A model generated the notes under the pieces. It worked only from the letters and a program-made list of their open reading frames with translations, was not told the DNA's origin and made no database searches. The position numbers and the translations under genes were made by a program. A stretch of DNA of 64,000 nucleotides from Chitinophagaceae bacterium. Lineage in GTDB: Bacteria; Bacteroidota; Bacteroidia; Chitinophagales; Chitinophagaceae. Shown here in pieces: positions 7,518-17,437 of this stretch (positions are counted from its first letter, which is position 1; every line of letters starts with the position of its first letter). The DNA is taken from positions 124,001 through 188,000 of the forward strand of contig JADKAM010000001.1 in assembly GCA_016715365.1 (NCBI GenBank). Reading direction: 5' to 3'.

Positions 7518-10500
7518 CTAAGCCTTTGCAGGAGGTTGTTTTAATTGTCCGTTCCAAACCTTCTTACCCTGCATTCTTCTTACCAAATACATAAGACCTA
7601 CAAAAAGGAAGAAAAAGGGTCCGATAAATCCAAGCATCCCGATAAATTTAGTGCCATAGAATTTCTCCATTGGCCTCCTTAATCTTTCTGAAATAAGATA
7701 CATACTTGGCACCATTATCAACGTAAGGAAGAAAGCGAAAATCAAACCGAATATCATCGTCCAGCTTAATGGCCCCCAGAATACCACACTATCGCCACCA
7801 AAGAAAATATGCGGATTCAGGTGCTGGAAGAAGGAAACAAAATCGATATTAAAACCAACTGCCAGCGGCAACAGACCTAAAATAGTTGCCACAGCTGTAA
7901 GTAATACCGGAATGATACGGATCTTACCGGCCTCAATAGCCGCATGCCTGGTACGCATGCCCCTGCCCCGTAATTCATCTGTAAATTCAATTAACAGAAT
8001 ACCATTCTTAATTACAATACCCGCCAATGCAATAATACCTACAAGCAACATGATCGTTGCTATTGTCATACCAGTTAACGCATAACCAAGCAATACACCG
8101 ATAATGCTGAAAAATATTTCTGTGATTACTATAAACGGTTTACTGATACTGTTGAACTGCAATACCAATATCAAAAATATAAGTGCCATTGCTCCTGCCA
8201 GTGCATACAATAAAAATGTACTCGTTTCTTTTTCCTGCTCACTTTGTCCGCTTAATCTTAAAGTAACATCAGATGGAATTTTATTCTTTGTTTTAAAATC
8301 ATCAATCTTCAATTGCAATTCGGCATTTACTTTTCCCACCATCGTAGGATCAAGCACATTACTTTGCAACTGTATGGTACGTTTTACATTTTTACGTTTT
8401 ACTGCTCCGGTTGCTGTAGTATAATCGATGCTGGCCACGGCACTGATGGGGAACACTTTTTATCCGCATCGTATTCATATCCATAAATGTAATACGCATG
8501 TTCATCAGGTCAGTAATATTATGGCGCACCAGGTCGGTAGTTCGTACCTGTATCTTGTATTCATCTTCGCCATCTTTTAATTTACTTACTTCTTTACCAA
8601 ATAAAGCCGTACGAATTTCCATACCTATCTGTGCAGTACTCAATCCCTCCATCATGGCTCTTTCCCTGTCTACATTAATAGTTATTTCCGGACTGTTCAG
8701 ATCCACATCCATCTGCAGGTTTTCAATTCCATTGATCTGGTTTGTATCCATATAATGCGACAGGTCGTTGGCAACCTTTGCAATGCTTTCAAAATTATCT
8801 CCCTGTATTTCAATATTCACCGGGGGATCGGTTGGCGGGCCACCATCTTCCTGTGCCACTTCAATACTGGCGCCTGGTATACCCGTCATCTGCCTGCGTA
8901 TCTCTTCTTTAAAAGGCAATGTTTTTTTGCCATGTCTTTTTTCATACTCAACAAAAGACACCTGTATACGGCCGAGGTTAGGCTGCACACTTCTGTTATT
9001 ATCCCGGGGATTATTGGCACTAACAGCCACATTGGTAATAATGCTTTCTACAATACCACCGGGTTGCATAGGCAATTCTTTTACCAGGATTTTCTGAACA
9101 CGTTCTTCCAGTAAATGCGTAACACTGTCAGTGTATTTAATATCAGTACCTACCGGTAATTTTAAATACACATAAATAAAATTAGGATCGCCGCTTGGAA
9201 AGAAAGTTGATTTGGTTCTGCCTGCACCTATACTCATAATTAATAACACCAGTGATAATGCAAACAACCCAAACAAAGAAGCAAATGCCCAAACCGGCCT
9301 CCAGCCAACCAGTACCCACTTCAGTAATTTTTCATACCGGTTCATCAGTGCAGGCAAAACTCTTTTTTGAAAAGAATGTATGGCATCATTTAATACATAC
9401 GCATTGAATACCATCAGGAGTGCCATTATCAAAAGGAAGTTAGCAGTGCCGTGGAAACCCGGGATGTGCAATAAAATACCGGCTATTACAAAAATGATAA
9501 ACCGTTTATTGGTCCAGATGGCACGCTTGGGCTTTTCAAATTCCTTCCCCTCGGGCTTCATAAAACTTACCGCAAAAACCGGGTTAAAGAAAAATGCCAC
9601 GATCAATGATGCTGCTAAAGTAAGTATGAGTACAGCAGGCAGGTATATCATGAACTTGCCTATCAAACCTTTCCATAATAGCAGCGGAAAGAATGGCGCC
9701 AATGTAGTTGCAGTACCTGCCAGCACGGGAATAAAAACCTCGCCGGCAGCTTCCTTGGCACTTCGCACTATCGGGACCTTGCCGTTGTTATAAATACGGT
9801 GCGTATTCTCTATGACGACGATCGCATCATCCACAATAATACCCAGCCCCAGCAGCAACGCAAAGAGTACAATAAAGTTTAGTGTTACGGTTGTACCAAT
9901 AATGCCATCTGCCAGCGGCAGGAACATAAAGGCCACAAACACACTTAGCGGCACACTCAATGCCACAAAGAAGGCATTGGTTACCCCCATGAAAAACATG
10001 AGGATGATAAGTACCAGCACAAAACCAATGATGATGGTATTTACCAGTTCGTTAAAAGATGTTTTGGTTGCTTTACTTAAATCGCCGGTGATCACCACTT
10101 TCAGATCTTTAGGCAACTCTTCCTTCACCTTCATATCTTCTACAATACCTTTTATTTTATCTGCAGCATTAATCAGGTTTTCTCCGGCACGCTTTACGAT
10201 GTTGAGTGTTACCACATTCTTACCATCCAAACGGGCATAACTGTCTTTTTCTTTAATGGTATCTTTTAACTCTGCAATATCTCTCAGGTAAACAGTAGCA
10301 CCCTGTGCACTGCTGCGCACTACAATATTATTAAGATTAAGAGCGCTGATGAATTGCCCCTTTACTTTGATGGTGCGTCGCATATCGCCTATCTCCAGCG
10401 TACCACCTGTAATATCCCTGTTCTCCCGGCTGATGGCGTTTTCTATATCCATAAAACTTACCCGGGCCTGGCTCATTTTATAAGGATCTACATTTACCTG

Positions 10501-11094
10501 TATCTCCCTTTCCGGTGCGCCCACAATTTCTGCACGGGTTATCTCGGTTAGTTCTTCAAACTTATCCTGTAATTTATCGGCATACTGTTTCAGTTTGATT
10601 CCGTCAAAATCGCCACTCACGTTTACAAACATGATGGGCATTTCGCTAAATGCAAATTCGGCAACTGCGGGTTCAGAAGTAAGATCCTCCGGCAGATCTG
10701 TTTTTGCTTTATCAATCGCATCTTTAACTTTTTGCTTAGCTACTTCTGTTTTTACATCCGTATCAAATTCTGTTACGATCAAACTGTAATCGGCCTGTGA
10801 TGTACTGGTAATTTTTTTAACCTTGGCACCGCTGATACCTTTCAATTGTTTTTCAATAGGCCTGGTTACCAGGTTCTCAATATCCTTGGGCGAATTACCG
10901 GCATATACTGTAACAATAGAAATGGTTGGTACTACAATATCCGGAAACTGCTCCTTGGGCATGGTGGTAAACTTGATAAGGCCAAAGGCCGATATTATCA
11001 CTGCGATAATATACACAGCAGTTCGGTTATCTACAGCCCAACTGGTAGGTTTAAACTGTTTAAATTTATCTTTTACTCCTTCAATGAAATTCAT
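7518..11094 (-). CDS. RND efflux pump (AcrB/HAE1-like), with a frameshift
   Basis: An inner-membrane proton-driven exporter of the RND superfamily. The 5' part (11094-8457) contains TM1, the porter domains and the TM block with GLGIIVDDAIVVIEN. The 3' part (to 7518) contains the second porter end and the last TM helices (GIIALAGIVIKNGILLIEF). The two parts are in different frames; the switch is at a five-T run (8457-8461, plus strand). Removing one base or adding two restores a protein of about 1191 residues, longer than the usual ~1040 because of an extra hydrophobic insert in the middle. Operon order is TetR, TolC, adaptor, pump. Substrate unknown. Confidence 0.88.
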
Positions 11095-11162
11095 AAAAAT
11101 ATTTTTGTTGCCCTTTCTTTAAAAGGAAAATAAGTTAGTTCTGTTTATTTTTAAGGATAGCA

Positions 11163-12374
11163 TTACAGCGTTGTAGTAATGGTCTGTCCTTCGTACAAAT
11201 TCTGGAATCCTTCCGTAACCAATTGATCTCCTGCTTTAAGGCCGGCTTTTATTTCAACCTTTTCGCCATATACTTCGCCAATGGTTACAACTACCCTGTG
11301 CGCCAGTGTTTTACCATTGCTGCTCTTACTTACTACATAAACATATTTACCGGTCTCATCGCTCTGTATCACATTTACCGGAATTACGATGGCATTGGCA
11401 GCTGCATAATCCAAAATTTTTACCACAGCCGATTGGCTTGGTTTTAATACTGCATCATAAGGAATTTTTGCCTCGGCAATAAAACCTCTCTGGGTGGGAT
11501 CAATTGCCTGGCTTATCAATGAAATGGTTGAATTAACTGTTTTATTGGCATCCGGTATAAATATCTGCACCTGCGAACCTTTGTGTATCCTGGTTAAATA
11601 ATTTTCAGGCACATTGGTAACCACTTTTAGTGATGAAGTATTTACAATTTTTATTTGAGGCCCGGTAGCACTCATGCCCGAAAATGTTTCTCCAACCCGT
11701 ATAGCAACAATATCTGCAATGCCGGTTACATCACTGTAAACATTGGCTGTTTTTAATTGTTCCTGCAACGTTTTTATATTTTCGCCTGCGGCAGATAATT
11801 GATTTTCCAGGCTGGTTACATTTGTTTTGGCAGTGATCAGCTGCACTTCTGTACCAATCCCTTCTTTCCAAAGGTTTTGCTGCCGTTGGTATAGATTTCT
11901 GGCATACCCCAATTGTGTTTTTATTCCTTCCAGCTGTTGCGTTGCGGCTGTTACACTCTGGCGCATAATGGCATCATCCAGCTTTAATAACAGCTGGCCT
12001 TTTTTTACAGCCTGGCCCTGGGAAACATATACAGCTTTTACCTGTGCCGGACCCATACGGGGCGATATGTAAGAAATATTTTCTGCATCTATCTTTCCCT
12101 GCAGATCGATAAAGTGCTTAAAATCTTCCGTGGTTACTGCTGTAACCGAAACCAGTTTTATTTTTGCAGCGTTGGCAGAATTCGTATCAAGCTTCTCCAG
12201 CTCTGCCTGTAGTTTTTTAATTTCTTCATCCGTTTTGGTCTTGTCGGCTTTTAGTTTTTCAATGGCTGCTTTTTTATCGTTAATGGCAGCCGATCCGTCT
12301 TTTGAACTGTTCCCACACGATGCGATTAAAAACAAGGTAGAAATGGCAATTGAAATTTGTGTTATTTTTTTCAT
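11163..12374 (-). CDS. RND efflux periplasmic adaptor (membrane fusion protein)
   Basis: A 403-residue lipoprotein (signal ending IASC) that links pump and TolC channel. A coiled-coil segment is visible at the N-terminus (KAAIEKLKADKTKTDEEIKK). A barrel-sandwich (lipoyl-like) region (VSQGQAVKKGQLLLKLDDA) and an alpha hairpin follow, and the C-terminal domain ends QLVTEGFQNLYEGQ. It lies 24 bases after tolC and 68 before the pump. Confidence 0.9.
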   Translation of the reverse strand: MKKITQISIAISTLFLIASCGNSSKDGSAAINDKKAAIEKLKADKTKTDEEIKKLQAELEKLDTNSANAAKIKLVSVTAVTTEDFKHFIDLQGKIDAENISYISPRMGPAQVKAVYVSQGQAVKKGQLLLKLDDAIMRQSVTAATQQLEGIKTQLGYARNLYQRQQNLWKEGIGTEVQLITAKTNVTSLENQLSAAGENIKTLQEQLKTANVYSDVTGIADIVAIRVGETFSGMSATGPQIKIVNTSSLKVVTNVPENYLTRIHKGSQVQIFIPDANKTVNSTISLISQAIDPTQRGFIAEAKIPYDAVLKPSQSAVVKILDYAAANAIVIPVNVIQSDETGKYVYVVSKSSNGKTLAHRVVVTIGEVYGEKVEIKAGLKAGDQLVTEGFQNLYEGQTITTTL

Positions 12375-12397
12375 CTGTTTATAGTTAGTCTGTTTAA

Positions 12398-13735
12398 TTA
12401 TAATTTTCCGGTGGCTTTTAAGAAATCGATCTTTGCAATAATGGCATCTGATAAAGCCGTGATGTAATTGGTTTGTGCTGTCTTAAGATCAAGCTGCGCC
12501 GTATTTATTTCAGTAGCAGAACCCGTACCTATTTCATATTTCTTTTTGGTTTGGCCATATACTTTTTCAGCAAGTACCATATTCTTCTTTTGAAAATCCA
12601 TAGAAGCAATGGCTGCAACAAAATTGTTTTTAGCGGTTTCCACTTCTGCATCAATATTTATTTTTAATGCTTCGGTTTGATTTTGTGTTTTCTGCAACTC
12701 CAGTCTTGCTTTTTGCGTTCTGGCTTTTAATGCAAAGCCATTAAAGATGGGCACATGCATTTGTAAACCGATGTAGGAAGTGCTGAACCAGTCTCCTTTG
12801 CCAAAAAAATCAAATTTGCTTCGTTGCGCCTGCAAGGCATAGTTACCAACCAATGCAAATGAGGGTATTGCACTCAGTTTGTATCTTCTTACATTCAATC
12901 CGTTCAGTTTATTTGCTGTTTCTATTATCTGAAACTCTTTACGGTCGGTATATTTATACTGACTGGCTTCCAATACACCTTCTCTTATCTTGTTGTCATC
13001 AAGCGTATCAGTCAGCACCAGGCTGTCTTTGACAGGCATGCCCATCAGCATTTTCAGGCCAGCGTATCCATTTGCTATCAGGTTGTTTGCTTTTAGTTTT
13101 TCAGTTTGCAGGTTGGCAAGCTGTACTGCAAGTTTATCAATATCTACTTTTTCGGTAAAGCCGTTATCATACATGATCTGTACATCACGCTTTAGTTTTT
13201 CAAGCCTGTTTATGTTTGCATCCAGCAATTCGATCTGAATTTTACCGGTAACCAGCTGGTAATACACTTTATGTACGTTGGCTATAATGCTTTCTTCAGT
13301 AAGTTTAGCTATCTGTTCCTGGTAAGTAATGGTTCCGTTTCGTGCCTTTAGTGCAATAAATACCTGGCCGTCAAAAACGATCTGGCTCAGCGATACACCA
13401 GCTGAAGCATTCCACTTGGTGCCAAATTTAACGGGCACATAAGTGCCGACAGGCTGCCCTACAATCTGGCCCGGCAAAAGGGTGGTAGGAATTTGCAGAT
13501 AATCATTTACCGATGCTGAACCTCCGATCTGCGGCAATGCAATAGAGGTAATATCCCTGTTCGTCTGCTTTTGTATTAAAATATCCAGCAGCGCATTTTT
13601 TACCTGTACCGAATTCTTTTTGGCATAGTCTGCTGCCTGTTGCACCGTAAATGAGTTTACTGTTTGTGCATTTGCTATATTCAAAGCCAACATGCCCATT
13701 ACCAACAAACTATAATTCTTTAATTTTTTCATCAC
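12398..13735 (-). CDS. TolC family outer-membrane efflux channel
   Basis: A 445-residue protein with a signal peptide (cleavage near NIANAQ) and two OEP repeats. The first begins FTVQQAADYAKKNSVQVKNA; the C-terminal repeat includes GSATEINTAQLDLKTAQTNY. It forms the outer-membrane exit duct for the adjacent pump. It lies 17 bases after the TetR gene. Confidence 0.9.
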   Translation of the reverse strand: MMKKLKNYSLLVMGMLALNIANAQTVNSFTVQQAADYAKKNSVQVKNALLDILIQKQTNRDITSIALPQIGGSASVNDYLQIPTTLLPGQIVGQPVGTYVPVKFGTKWNASAGVSLSQIVFDGQVFIALKARNGTITYQEQIAKLTEESIIANVHKVYYQLVTGKIQIELLDANINRLEKLKRDVQIMYDNGFTEKVDIDKLAVQLANLQTEKLKANNLIANGYAGLKMLMGMPVKDSLVLTDTLDDNKIREGVLEASQYKYTDRKEFQIIETANKLNGLNVRRYKLSAIPSFALVGNYALQAQRSKFDFFGKGDWFSTSYIGLQMHVPIFNGFALKARTQKARLELQKTQNQTEALKINIDAEVETAKNNFVAAIASMDFQKKNMVLAEKVYGQTKKKYEIGTGSATEINTAQLDLKTAQTNYITALSDAIIAKIDFLKATGKL

Positions 13736-13752
13736 AACTATTTTATTACTTA

Positions 13753-14388
13753 TTATTTTTTTGCTGATTCTTTTTCTATTTGTTCCCGGTATTTAATGAT
13801 CAGTTTGTAACCCTTTTGCGATACCAGGCCAAAAAGAAAATGCATCAGTATTTCTTCTTCAATTTTTGCCAGACTTTGTTTCAGGCTTTGTTGAAATTCA
13901 GGATGGAAAGGAATAAACATGGTCTCTACCCGGTAGCGGCATAAAATATCTACAGATATCTCTGGCCTGTATAACTCTTCCTGTACACCACGCAGCAGGT
14001 TTTGCGTACATACATTGTACAGGAATTCGTTTTTATGTTTTTTGAACTTACTGAACGCAGCAGGATGGTATTTCTGCATATCATGCAGTATGGATGGGTT
14101 CATGGTCTTAAACATCTCAGCCATCATTTCCATCACCAGGAAAATCTCATGCACGGCGTTTTCAGAATTGTCAATATCCTTTTTGCAGGCATATTGATTG
14201 GTTGTAATCACCTCATCCACAACGGCTTCTACCAGTTCATCCTTATCCTTAAAATACTGGTAAATGGTTTTTTTGCTCATGCCCAGGTTATTGGCAATAT
14301 CATCCATACTTACACTGCGTATGCCGTATTGCATCACCAGGTCGTGTGCTCCTTTCTGAATTCTTGCTTTAGTATCTGTTTCTGTCAT
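13753..14388 (-). CDS. TetR/AcrR family repressor of the first efflux operon
   Basis: A 211-residue regulator with an N-terminal TetR HTH (ARIQKGAHDLVMQYGIRSVS then MDDIANNLGMSKKTIYQYFK) and a ligand-binding C-terminal domain. Longer in-frame starts exist (14451), but the ATG at 14388 gives a normal TetR N-terminus and lies just after the promoter, leaving a very short leader. It is first in the efflux operon, so it probably controls itself and the pump. Confidence 0.88.
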   Translation of the reverse strand: MTETDTKARIQKGAHDLVMQYGIRSVSMDDIANNLGMSKKTIYQYFKDKDELVEAVVDEVITTNQYACKKDIDNSENAVHEIFLVMEMMAEMFKTMNPSILHDMQKYHPAAFSKFKKHKNEFLYNVCTQNLLRGVQEELYRPEISVDILCRYRVETMFIPFHPEFQQSLKQSLAKIEEEILMHFLFGLVSQKGYKLIIKYREQIEKESAKK

Positions 14389-14397
14389 AGTCGGATG

Positions 14398-14434
14398 CAA
14401 AACTAAGGAAACTTTTAATGTAACCAAAGTTTCC
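14398..14434 (-). promoter_or_regulatory. TetR operon promoter with palindromic operator
   Basis: On the minus strand TTTG (14428-14425) is followed by exactly 19 bases and TAGTTTTG (14405-14398), a perfect Bacteroidota promoter. GGAAACTTT (14407-14415) and its exact complement (14426-14434) form a 9+9 dyad with a 10-base spacer. It covers the -33 box and spacer, the expected position for TetR repression. Confidence 0.75.
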
Positions 14435-14550
14435 ATCGCTTTTTTTTGCAATCCGTAACAATTTTTTAATAAACGGCGTTATGTGGTGATTAATGGCACG
14501 CACAGCGTACCTTTTTAAACAATTATCTTTGACAGGTTAAATAAATCATT

Positions 14551-15168
14551 ATGGCAAAGAGTTTCAACTATAAAAAACTGCTTCAGTATTTTCTACAGGG
14601 GCTCCTTATTTTAGGCCCGGTAACCATTACTGCCTATTTTTTGTACTGGGCGGTTTCCTCTATCGATAGTTTGATACCCATTTTTTCTTATACCGATGCA
14701 CAGGGTGTGGTACATGTAAGAAATTATGGAATTGGGTTTGTGATCATTATTGCATTTTTGATCATAATAGGCTATGTGAGTTCTTTTTTTATTACCAGCC
14801 GTTTTGTAAGTTTTTTTGATAAGCTGCTTGAAAAAACTCCCGGTATCAAGCATATTTATGCTACCACCCGTGATTTTTTTGAAGCATTTGCCGGCGAGAA
14901 CAAAAAATTTACCAAAAATGTACTTGCCAATGTTGATGATAATGATGTCTGGCGTTTTGGTTTTGTTACCAGGGAAGATATGGAGGATTTTGGACTGAAA
15001 GATTATGTAACGGTGTATGTGCCCATGGCCTATTCCATTGCGGGCAATGTATATGTTATTCCAAAAAACAGGGTGCGGCTTATAGACAATATCAGTGCAT
15101 CGCAAACCATGAAATTTGCTGTAAGTGGGGGTGTTACTGATATTGATGAAGATGAGACAAAAAGATAA
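14551..15168 (+). CDS. DUF502 family membrane protein
   Basis: A 205-residue protein with two N-terminal membrane segments (LLILGPVTITAYFLYW and IGFVIIIAFLIIIGYVSSFF). A soluble domain follows, with PGIKHIYATTRDFFEAF and the VPMAYSIAGNVYVIP motif of DUF502. Function unknown. A -7 element TATCTTTG lies at 14524-14531, divergent from the TetR promoter, but I see no clear -33 box. Confidence 0.85.
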   Translation: MAKSFNYKKLLQYFLQGLLILGPVTITAYFLYWAVSSIDSLIPIFSYTDAQGVVHVRNYGIGFVIIIAFLIIIGYVSSFFITSRFVSFFDKLLEKTPGIKHIYATTRDFFEAFAGENKKFTKNVLANVDDNDVWRFGFVTREDMEDFGLKDYVTVYVPMAYSIAGNVYVIPKNRVRLIDNISASQTMKFAVSGGVTDIDEDETKR

Positions 15169-15194
15169 ATAAGCTGTATATTTAAGTAGCCGCT

Positions 15195-16175
15195 ATGAAA
15201 AAAGCATTTCGTTTTATAATAGTTATCTGCCCATTGCTAACAGCAAATTTCTCATCCTACTGCTGGGGTTTTTATGCACACCAGAAAATAAATTACTACG
15301 CTGTTTTTTTGTTACCGCCGGAAATGATTGTTTTGTTTAAACCTAATATCGGCTTCCTGAGTGAACATGCCATTGACCCCGATAAAAGAAGATATGCCTT
15401 TCCGGACGAAGGCCCCAGGCACTATATTGATATTGATCATTATGGAGTTTATCCTTATTCCAATCTACCAAGAAAATGGAAAGATGCCGTTGAAAAATTT
15501 GGAGAAGATTCTTTAAAGCAGCACGGCATTGTGCCCTGGCATGTACAAACCATGCTGTACCGGTTAACTGATGCGTTTAAAGAAAAAAATTACAGCCAGA
15601 TCATGAAATACAGTGCGGAGATTGGCCATTACATTTCAGATGCACACGTACCGCTGCATGCCAGCAGCAATCACAACGGGCAGCTTACCAACCAAAAAGG
15701 CATTCATGGTTTTTGGGAAAGCCGGGTGCCGGAGTTACTGGCAGAAACAGCATTTGATTTTTTTATTGGCAAAGCCGAATATATACAGAACCCCGGAGAT
15801 TTTATCTGGAAACGTGTGTTAGAAAGTGCCCGTGCTGCCGATACAGTTTTAACCTACGAACGTGAACTCAGCAAAAAATTTGCCGACGATAAAAAATATG
15901 CTTTTGAAAACAGGAATGGTAAAACTATCCGTCAATACTCATCTGCCTTTACCATTGCCTATAATAAAATGCTGGATGGCATGATTGAGCGGCGGATGCG
16001 CCAATCCATTTATGCCATTGCATCTTTCTGGTACACAGCCTGGGTTAATGCAGGCCAGCCCGATCTGAAAGCGTTGGCTACACAAAAATTTACCGAAGCC
16101 GATCTTAAGGAATTTGAAAACCTGAATAAACAATGGAGTTCGGGCGGTAAAATGATTGGCCGTGAAGAACAATGA
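15195..16175 (+). CDS. Zinc-dependent phospholipase C / S1-P1 nuclease-like protein
   Basis: A 326-residue exported protein (signal peptide to about residue 24). The mature N-terminus begins WGFYAH, the Trp ligand end seen in zinc phospholipase C and S1/P1 nucleases. More candidate zinc ligands follow: HYIDIDHYG, GHYISDAHVPLHAS and HGFWESR. The substrate (phospholipid or nucleic acid) cannot be told from sequence. It is 26 bases after the DUF502 gene on the same strand. Confidence 0.8.
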   Translation: MKKAFRFIIVICPLLTANFSSYCWGFYAHQKINYYAVFLLPPEMIVLFKPNIGFLSEHAIDPDKRRYAFPDEGPRHYIDIDHYGVYPYSNLPRKWKDAVEKFGEDSLKQHGIVPWHVQTMLYRLTDAFKEKNYSQIMKYSAEIGHYISDAHVPLHASSNHNGQLTNQKGIHGFWESRVPELLAETAFDFFIGKAEYIQNPGDFIWKRVLESARAADTVLTYERELSKKFADDKKYAFENRNGKTIRQYSSAFTIAYNKMLDGMIERRMRQSIYAIASFWYTAWVNAGQPDLKALATQKFTEADLKEFENLNKQWSSGGKMIGREEQ

Positions 16176-16300
16176 TCGCTGATTGAATTAATTTTTATGA
16201 TTTCGCAGATTTTTTGCCTGTAGAAAGCTATTTTATTGTTATATTTTTTGAGCCTTTAAAGTGATTTCATTTAGGTATTTTTGCAGCTTAAATTCTTAAG

Positions 16301-17407
16301 ATGAATGTTAGCAATTCCTCCTTCAGGGGGTTAGGGGGTCAGATCCACAATTTCAATGCAGGCCCTTCCATTTTACCCAGGTCAGTTTTTGAAGAAGCAT
16401 CAAAAGCCGTTCTTAATTTTAATGATACCGGTTTATCTATTTTAGAGATCGGTCACCGTACACCCATTTTTCAGGCAGTCATGGATGAAACCATCGCATT
16501 GGTGAAAGAGCTCATGCTGCTGGACGATGAGCACGAGGTTTTATTTTTGCATGGCGGCGCATCTACCCAATTTATGCAGGTGCCTATGAATTTGCTGGAC
16601 GATAAAGAAACAGCAGCTTTTACCGATACCGGCGTTTGGAGCACAAAAGCCATTAAAGAAGCAAAACTTTTTGGCAAGGTAGAAATTGTGTGCAGCAGCA
16701 AAGAGAGCAACTTTACTTATATACCAAAAGATTTTGCTGTACCCAATGATGCAAAATATCTGCACATTACAACCAACAATACCATTTACGGTACGCAATG
16801 GCAAAAAATTCCAAAAACAAGCAACAGCCTGGTGGCTGATATGAGCAGTGATATTTTCAGCAGGGTGTTGGAATTTAATTCCTTTGATCTTATTTATGCA
16901 GGTGCACAAAAAAATATGGGGCCGGCCGGTGTAAACCTGGTGGTGGTTAATAAAAATATTTTAGGAAAAGTAAAACGTGCCATTCCAACCATTATGGATT
17001 ACCGCAACCATATAAAGGAAGGAAGCATGTTGAACACGCCGCCTGTTTTTGCCGTGTATGTTTGCATGCTGACTTTAAGATGGTTAAAGGCGCAGGGTGG
17101 TGTTGCTGCAATAGAAAAACTGAACAATGAAAAAGCCGCTTTATTATATGCTGCTATTGATGAAAGCCCGCTTTTTACAGGCACAGTAAATAAAGAAGAC
17201 CGAAGTAAAATGAATGTTTGTTTTGTGATGAACGATGCATCGCTGGAAGCTCCTTTCTTACAGTTTACAAAAGAGCAGGGCATTGTTGGTATTAAGGGGC
17301 ACAGGCTGGTTGGCGGTTTCAGGGCCTCGCTTTATAATGCACTGCCAATAAGCAGTGTACAGGTATTAAAACAGGCAATGCACGAGTTTGCATTGCAGTA
17401 TGCGTAA
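16301..17407 (+). CDS. serC: Phosphoserine aminotransferase
   Basis: A 368-residue PLP enzyme that makes 3-phosphoserine for serine synthesis. The N-terminal motif HNFNAGPSILP, the PLP lysine in GAQKNMGPAG and the C-terminal GHRLVGGFRASLYNA are diagnostic. The N-terminus carries about 14 extra residues (MNVSNSSFRGLGGQ) before IHNFNAGP. These are encoded by a G-rich repeat-like insert, and no other ATG is available before the conserved start. A TATTTTTG -7 element at 16276-16283 fits a start just upstream. Confidence 0.92.
   Translation: MNVSNSSFRGLGGQIHNFNAGPSILPRSVFEEASKAVLNFNDTGLSILEIGHRTPIFQAVMDETIALVKELMLLDDEHEVLFLHGGASTQFMQVPMNLLDDKETAAFTDTGVWSTKAIKEAKLFGKVEIVCSSKESNFTYIPKDFAVPNDAKYLHITTNNTIYGTQWQKIPKTSNSLVADMSSDIFSRVLEFNSFDLIYAGAQKNMGPAGVNLVVVNKNILGKVKRAIPTIMDYRNHIKEGSMLNTPPVFAVYVCMLTLRWLKAQGGVAAIEKLNNEKAALLYAAIDESPLFTGTVNKEDRSKMNVCFVMNDASLEAPFLQFTKEQGIVGIKGHRLVGGFRASLYNALPISSVQVLKQAMHEFALQYA
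16316..16338 (+). repeat. G-rich repeat-like insert within the serC 5' end
   Basis: Pyrimidine-rich TCCTCC is followed by TTCAGGGGGTTAGGGGG, directly after the first six serC codons. It is read in frame and adds SFRGLGG to SerC. The pattern resembles short dispersed G/C-run repeats of Bacteroidota genomes. Copy number elsewhere cannot be seen here. Confidence 0.45.
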
Positions 17408-17437
17408 TTTAATTTTATATAATTAATTAAGAATAGT

